Shown piece after piece: positions 60,247 through 64,000 of a stretch of 64,000 nt of DNA. Made by a program: the position numbers and the translations under genes. The DNA is taken from positions 1-64,000 of the forward strand of contig DATILD010000009.1 in NCBI GenBank assembly GCA_035476815.1. Reading direction: 5' to 3'. Under the pieces are notes generated by a model, which was not told the origin of the DNA, did not search any database, and worked only from the letters and a program-made list of their open reading frames with translations. This stretch comes from Methylibium sp035476815. GTDB taxonomy: Bacteria > Pseudomonadota > Gammaproteobacteria > Burkholderiales > Burkholderiaceae_C. The first letter of the stretch is position 1. Each line of letters starts with the position of its first letter.

Positions 60247-61275
60247 TCAGCGCCGGCGCTCGAGCCCGAGCGCAAAAGCGCGCAAGGTGGCCGTCGGCAC
60301 GTCGCCGATCACGGTGAGCCACCACTCGCCCTGCCGGCGCGTCATCGTCTGCGTCGCGCCCATCGCCATCGACGCCTCGCGTTTGTGCACCGCCGGCGCG
60401 AAGGGTTCAATGAAGATCGAGACGTACGTCAGCCCGTCGGAGTAGATGGACTGCAGCACCGGCGCCACCGCGGCCGCCGCCTCGGCGGCCGCCATCGAGC
60501 GCCGCACCGTGCTGACGGGCTCGAAACCCGGGGGCAGGTCGCGCAGCGTCCAGCCCTCGGCCTGCAGCTCGGTCGGCTCCAGCATCGGCCGCTCGATGCG
60601 GTAGCCGTCGAGCCGCTTCATCGCCTTGAGCACCAGGTCCGGCTGCGGCTTGACGCCGATGATCAGGTCGGAGAAGGCCGAGGCCTCGAGCACCGCCTCG
60701 CGCTCGTCGAGCACCTCGGCGCGCAGCAGCAGGCCGGTGCCCTTCTCCGCCCACAGCCGGTAGCCGTAGCGGTAGCCGTCCTTCGGGCTCAGCAGCAGCA
60801 CATGCGCCTCGTGGCCCGCGACGCGGCCCTCGCCGAGCGGCTGGACGCGGTAGCGCTCGACGATGCGTCCGGCGCCGGCCGACAGCAGGGCCGGGAACTG
60901 GCTCATCGACTGCCGCGTCTCGATCACCGCCAGCCGCTGCTGCGGCCACAGGCTCGTGACGACGTCGTTGTGGCGCAGCACCTGGCGGCGCCGGCCGTCG
61001 AGCGGCTCGATGCGCTCGAACTGGTTCGTGCCGTCGCAGTAATGGGCGATGCGCGCGCTGGCCACCGAGCCGCCGGTGCTGACGACGAAGGTGCCCAGGA
61101 AGCTGCGCTGGCTGGTCGCCTCGTGGATGCGCGCAAGCCAGTAGCGCGCCTCGCGTGCCTCCACGAGCGGGTCGCCGACCGGCTGCGGGCGCGCGGTCAG
61201 CGGCAGCAGCAGCGCCGCCACCGACAGCATCCAGGGCAGCAGCCGCTGCCGGCGACGGAGGATCTCCTGATGCAT
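60247..61275 (-). CDS. rseB: Sigma-E factor regulatory protein RseB/MucB
   Basis: A 342-residue periplasmic protein that binds RseA and protects it from DegS, sensing mislocalised lipoproteins or LPS. Signal sequence LLPWMLSVAALLLPLTA (about 12-28); the lipoprotein-binding fold has TSQRSFLGTFVVSTGGSV and LLLSPKDGYRYGYRLWAEKG, and the C-terminal domain interacts with RseA. ATG 61275 lies 2 nt after the rseA stop. Confidence 0.93.
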   Translation of the reverse strand: MHQEILRRRQRLLPWMLSVAALLLPLTARPQPVGDPLVEAREARYWLARIHEATSQRSFLGTFVVSTGGSVASARIAHYCDGTNQFERIEPLDGRRRQVLRHNDVVTSLWPQQRLAVIETRQSMSQFPALLSAGAGRIVERYRVQPLGEGRVAGHEAHVLLLSPKDGYRYGYRLWAEKGTGLLLRAEVLDEREAVLEASAFSDLIIGVKPQPDLVLKAMKRLDGYRIERPMLEPTELQAEGWTLRDLPPGFEPVSTVRRSMAAAEAAAAVAPVLQSIYSDGLTYVSIFIEPFAPAVHKREASMAMGATQTMTRRQGEWWLTVIGDVPTATLRAFALGLERRR

Positions 61276-61277
61276 GC

Positions 61278-61988
61278 TCAGCGCGGCGCCGGGCCGACGC
61301 CTTCGTGCGTCGCGCTGCGCAGGAAGCCCGAGGGCACGCCGAGCGCCGAGCTGCCGCCGAACTGCTTGTGTGCGGCCAGGTAGTCGTCGAGCCGCGGATC
61401 GCGGATCAGCACCGCGGCCGCGCGCTCCGCCTCCGGCCCGGCCTCGGCGGCCAGCGTCACCGGCGCGGACTGCGCGGCGAAGCTCGGCGCATCGGCCACC
61501 GTCCGAGCGGTCACGGCCGGGGCCGGGGCCGGGATCGTGCCCTGCGCCAGCGCGGGGCCGGCCGCATCGGAGGTCGGTCGCAGCACCGTCATCGCCCCGA
61601 CGGCAACGACCATGAAACCGGCGGCCAGGGCCGCCGGCGGTGCCCAGCGTCGCGCCCAGCTGCGCGAGGCACGCCCCGCCGCCCCGACTTTCACGGCCTG
61701 TCGATCGACCTCGACCCCGACGCTCGGCGCCGCCGGGGCGAGCACCACCGGCTCGGCCGCCAGCCGCGCGCGCACGGCGGCCAGGAAGGCCGCGTCGCGC
61801 CCACACCCCGCGAGCTCGTCCGAGCGCATCACGTCGCCGATGAGCTGGTAACGGTGCCAGCGCGAGCGCACCGCGCCGTCGTCGCGCCAGGCGGCGCTCA
61901 CCGCGGCGGCGACGCGCGCGTCGGCCTCGCCATCGATCAGCGCGGACAGGCCCTCGAGGGCATGGGGGTTGTCGTCGGCTGCGTTCAT
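61278..61988 (-). CDS. rseA: Anti-sigma-E factor RseA/MucA
   Basis: A 236-residue inner-membrane anti-sigma factor. The N-terminal cytoplasmic domain (LEGLSALIDGEADARVAAAV, WHRYQLIGDVMRSDE) binds RpoE; a membrane helix at about 115-135 (AALAAGFMVVAVGAMTVL) leads to an Ala-rich periplasmic tail ending in the family-like DPRLDDYLAAHKQFGGSSAL. It lies between rpoE and rseB with a 19-bp gap to rpoE. Confidence 0.93.
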   Translation of the reverse strand: MNAADDNPHALEGLSALIDGEADARVAAAVSAAWRDDGAVRSRWHRYQLIGDVMRSDELAGCGRDAAFLAAVRARLAAEPVVLAPAAPSVGVEVDRQAVKVGAAGRASRSWARRWAPPAALAAGFMVVAVGAMTVLRPTSDAAGPALAQGTIPAPAPAVTARTVADAPSFAAQSAPVTLAAEAGPEAERAAAVLIRDPRLDDYLAAHKQFGGSSALGVPSGFLRSATHEGVGPAPR

Positions 61989-62007
61989 CGCGTCACTCCT
62001 TCTCGGC

Positions 62008-62625
62008 TCACCAGCGCTCGCCCTCGCGCGTGTCGAGCAGGGGCCTCAGCCTCTCTGCGATCGCCTCGCGCGCACGGAATATCCGGGACCGCACGGTACC
62101 GATCGGGCAATTCATCACGCCGGCGATCTCCTCGTAGCTCAGACCTTCGATCTCGCGCAGCGTGATCGCCTGACGTAGATCGTCGGACAGCGCATCGATG
62201 GCGGAGTTCACCGCGGCGGCGATTTCCTTGGTGGCGAGCAGGGCCTCGGGCGTTTCGCCGTCGCTTAGTTCGTTCTCGACCCGGGAAGTTTCGTCGCCGT
62301 CGTCGTCGCGACCGGCAAAGGCCGACTCGGTCATCACCGGGTCGCGCTTCAGGTCGACCAGCGCCTTCTTGGCAGTGTTGACGGCGATCCGGTACAGCCA
62401 GGTGTAGAAGGCGCTGTCGCCGCGGAATTGCGGAATCGCCCGGTAGGCGCGGATGAAGGTCTCCTGGGCGATGTCCTGCACCAGGTCGGCGTCGCGCACC
62501 ATGCGGCCGATCAGCCGCTCGATGCGGCGCTGGTACTTGACCACCAGCATCTCGAAGGCGCGCACGTCGCCCTGCTTGACCCGGTCGACCAGCAGCGCGT
62601 CGGGGGCGGCGTCGGGAGTGGTCAT
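62008..62625 (-). CDS. rpoE: RNA polymerase sigma-E factor
   Basis: RpoE (205 residues), an ECF sigma factor for envelope stress. Region 2 has DLVQDIAQETFIRAYRAIPQ and SAFYTWLYRIAVNTAKK; region 4 has LREIEGLSYEEIAGVMNCPI and GTVRSRIFRARE. It begins at ATG 62625, 4 bp after the YgfX-like gene, so it may be transcribed from upstream as well as from its own promoter. Confidence 0.97.
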   Translation of the reverse strand: MTTPDAAPDALLVDRVKQGDVRAFEMLVVKYQRRIERLIGRMVRDADLVQDIAQETFIRAYRAIPQFRGDSAFYTWLYRIAVNTAKKALVDLKRDPVMTESAFAGRDDDGDETSRVENELSDGETPEALLATKEIAAAVNSAIDALSDDLRQAITLREIEGLSYEEIAGVMNCPIGTVRSRIFRAREAIAERLRPLLDTREGERW

Positions 62626-62629
62626 CGCG

Positions 62630-63073
62630 TCAGGCGGCCTCGCCAGCCGCGGCCGGTCGGGGCGAGTACAAGGCGCAGCGCAACGCGTGCCACTCGGCGG
62701 GAGCATCGGCGCGCTGCAGCGGCAGCCACGTGCCGCGCGTGCCGTCGTCGGGCACGAAGCGCAGCAACAGCGCATCGCCGAGGTCGAGCATCACGGCCAT
62801 CTTGCCGCGGTGCGGCGCTCGCTCGCGCTCGGCCTGCAGCTGCCAGGCCTGGCCGTCCCAGTCGAGCCGCCATCGGGCGACGCGACCGCCGCGCCACCCG
62901 AGCACCGCGGCCCAGCCCATGCAGGCACCCGCACCCAGCCAGGCCGGCGCATCGCCGCGCTCGGCCGCCCAGAGCAGCACGGCAGCGCCGGCGACGGCAA
63001 GCAGCAGCGCGACCGCAAGGCGCCAGCGGGCGCCGGCCCGGACCGCGACACTGACCGCCGGTGCGGCACGCAT
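62630..63073 (-). CDS. Small two-helix membrane protein, YgfX-like
   Basis: A 147-residue protein with a short basic start and two membrane helices (about 18-38 LAVALLLAVAGAAVLLWAAE and 45-62 AWLGAGACMGWAAVLGW). A soluble domain follows, with WRLDWDGQAWQLQAERERA and LLRFVPDDGTRGTWLPLQRA. The layout (two helices, then a Trp-rich beta region) is like YgfX/CptA of gammaproteobacteria, but identity is weak. It sits between fabF and rpoE in the Burkholderiales order. Function not known here. Confidence 0.75.
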   Translation of the reverse strand: MRAAPAVSVAVRAGARWRLAVALLLAVAGAAVLLWAAERGDAPAWLGAGACMGWAAVLGWRGGRVARWRLDWDGQAWQLQAERERAPHRGKMAVMLDLGDALLLRFVPDDGTRGTWLPLQRADAPAEWHALRCALYSPRPAAAGEAA

Positions 63074-63100
63074 CGTTCAACGGTGCAGGGGCACCGCCGC

Positions 63101-64000
<900 letters not shown>

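Overview
The window is very GC-rich (about 70 %) and almost fully coding. Gene content and order point to a betaproteobacterium of the order Burkholderiales, most like the Rubrivivax/Leptothrix/Methylibium group. The supporting blocks are rplU-rpmA-obgE-proB, ispB/tRNA-Pro/pilBCD-coaE-zapD-yacG, algH-ruvX-pyrR-pyrB-pyrC', rluC divergent from rne, and fabF-rpoE-rseA-rseB-degP followed by lepA-lepB-rnc-era-recO-pdxJ-acpS-nagZ. The assignment is inferred from gene order and protein similarity that I recognise; no database search was run.

Layout. 1-1202 (minus): the edge of a phage-tail-like or contractile-injection locus (a DUF4255/Pvc16_N protein, a DUF3467 protein and a cut-off gene). 1476-4009: a sigma-54-type activator without a sensor domain, divergent from an amidohydrolase. 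4029-6929 (minus): ribosomal proteins L21 and L27, ObgE, ProB. 7100-14201 (plus): octaprenyl diphosphate synthase, tRNA-Pro(CGG), type IV pilus assembly genes pilB, pilC and pilD, coaE, zapD, yacG and a small unknown gene. 14176-20167 (minus): algH-ruvX-pyrR-pyrB-pyrC'-plsC-DUF815-mutT. 20201-25548: photolyase, an unusual propeller/membrane protein, a diguanylate cyclase and a LysE-type exporter.

25683-43421 is the main accessory region, an exopolysaccharide locus. It has a glycosyltransferase and a short initiating sugar-phosphate transferase on the minus strand. Divergent from them is a translationally coupled plus-strand run: EpsF-like chain-length protein, EpsG-like P-loop ATPase, Wzy-like polymerase, GT2, GH26-type hydrolase, aldo/keto reductase, GMC oxidoreductase and GT4. 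An acyltransferase gene lies in antisense orientation, followed by GT4, pyruvyl transferase, GT2 and a Wzx-type flippase. No outer-membrane exporter (Wza/EpsE) is present in the window.

43432-46777 (minus): rluC, gph, a Rieske protein and sppA. 47296-50169 (plus): rne, with a leader of roughly 570 nt. 50260-64000 (minus): nagZ, acpS, pdxJ, recO, era, rnc, a DUF4845 protein, lepB, lepA, an AT-richer gap with a terminator and a possible small RNA, then degP, rseB, rseA, rpoE, a YgfX-like protein and fabF, which runs off the right edge.

Most worth following up: a two-copy hairpin repeat placed identically against the start codons of pyrR and gph; two 24-residue repeats resembling c-di-GMP-binding MshEN motifs in EpsG, near a diguanylate cyclase; an in-frame REP-like insertion in rluC; hairpins in the rne leader; and the gap upstream of lepA. 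No CRISPR array, insertion sequence or integrase was seen.
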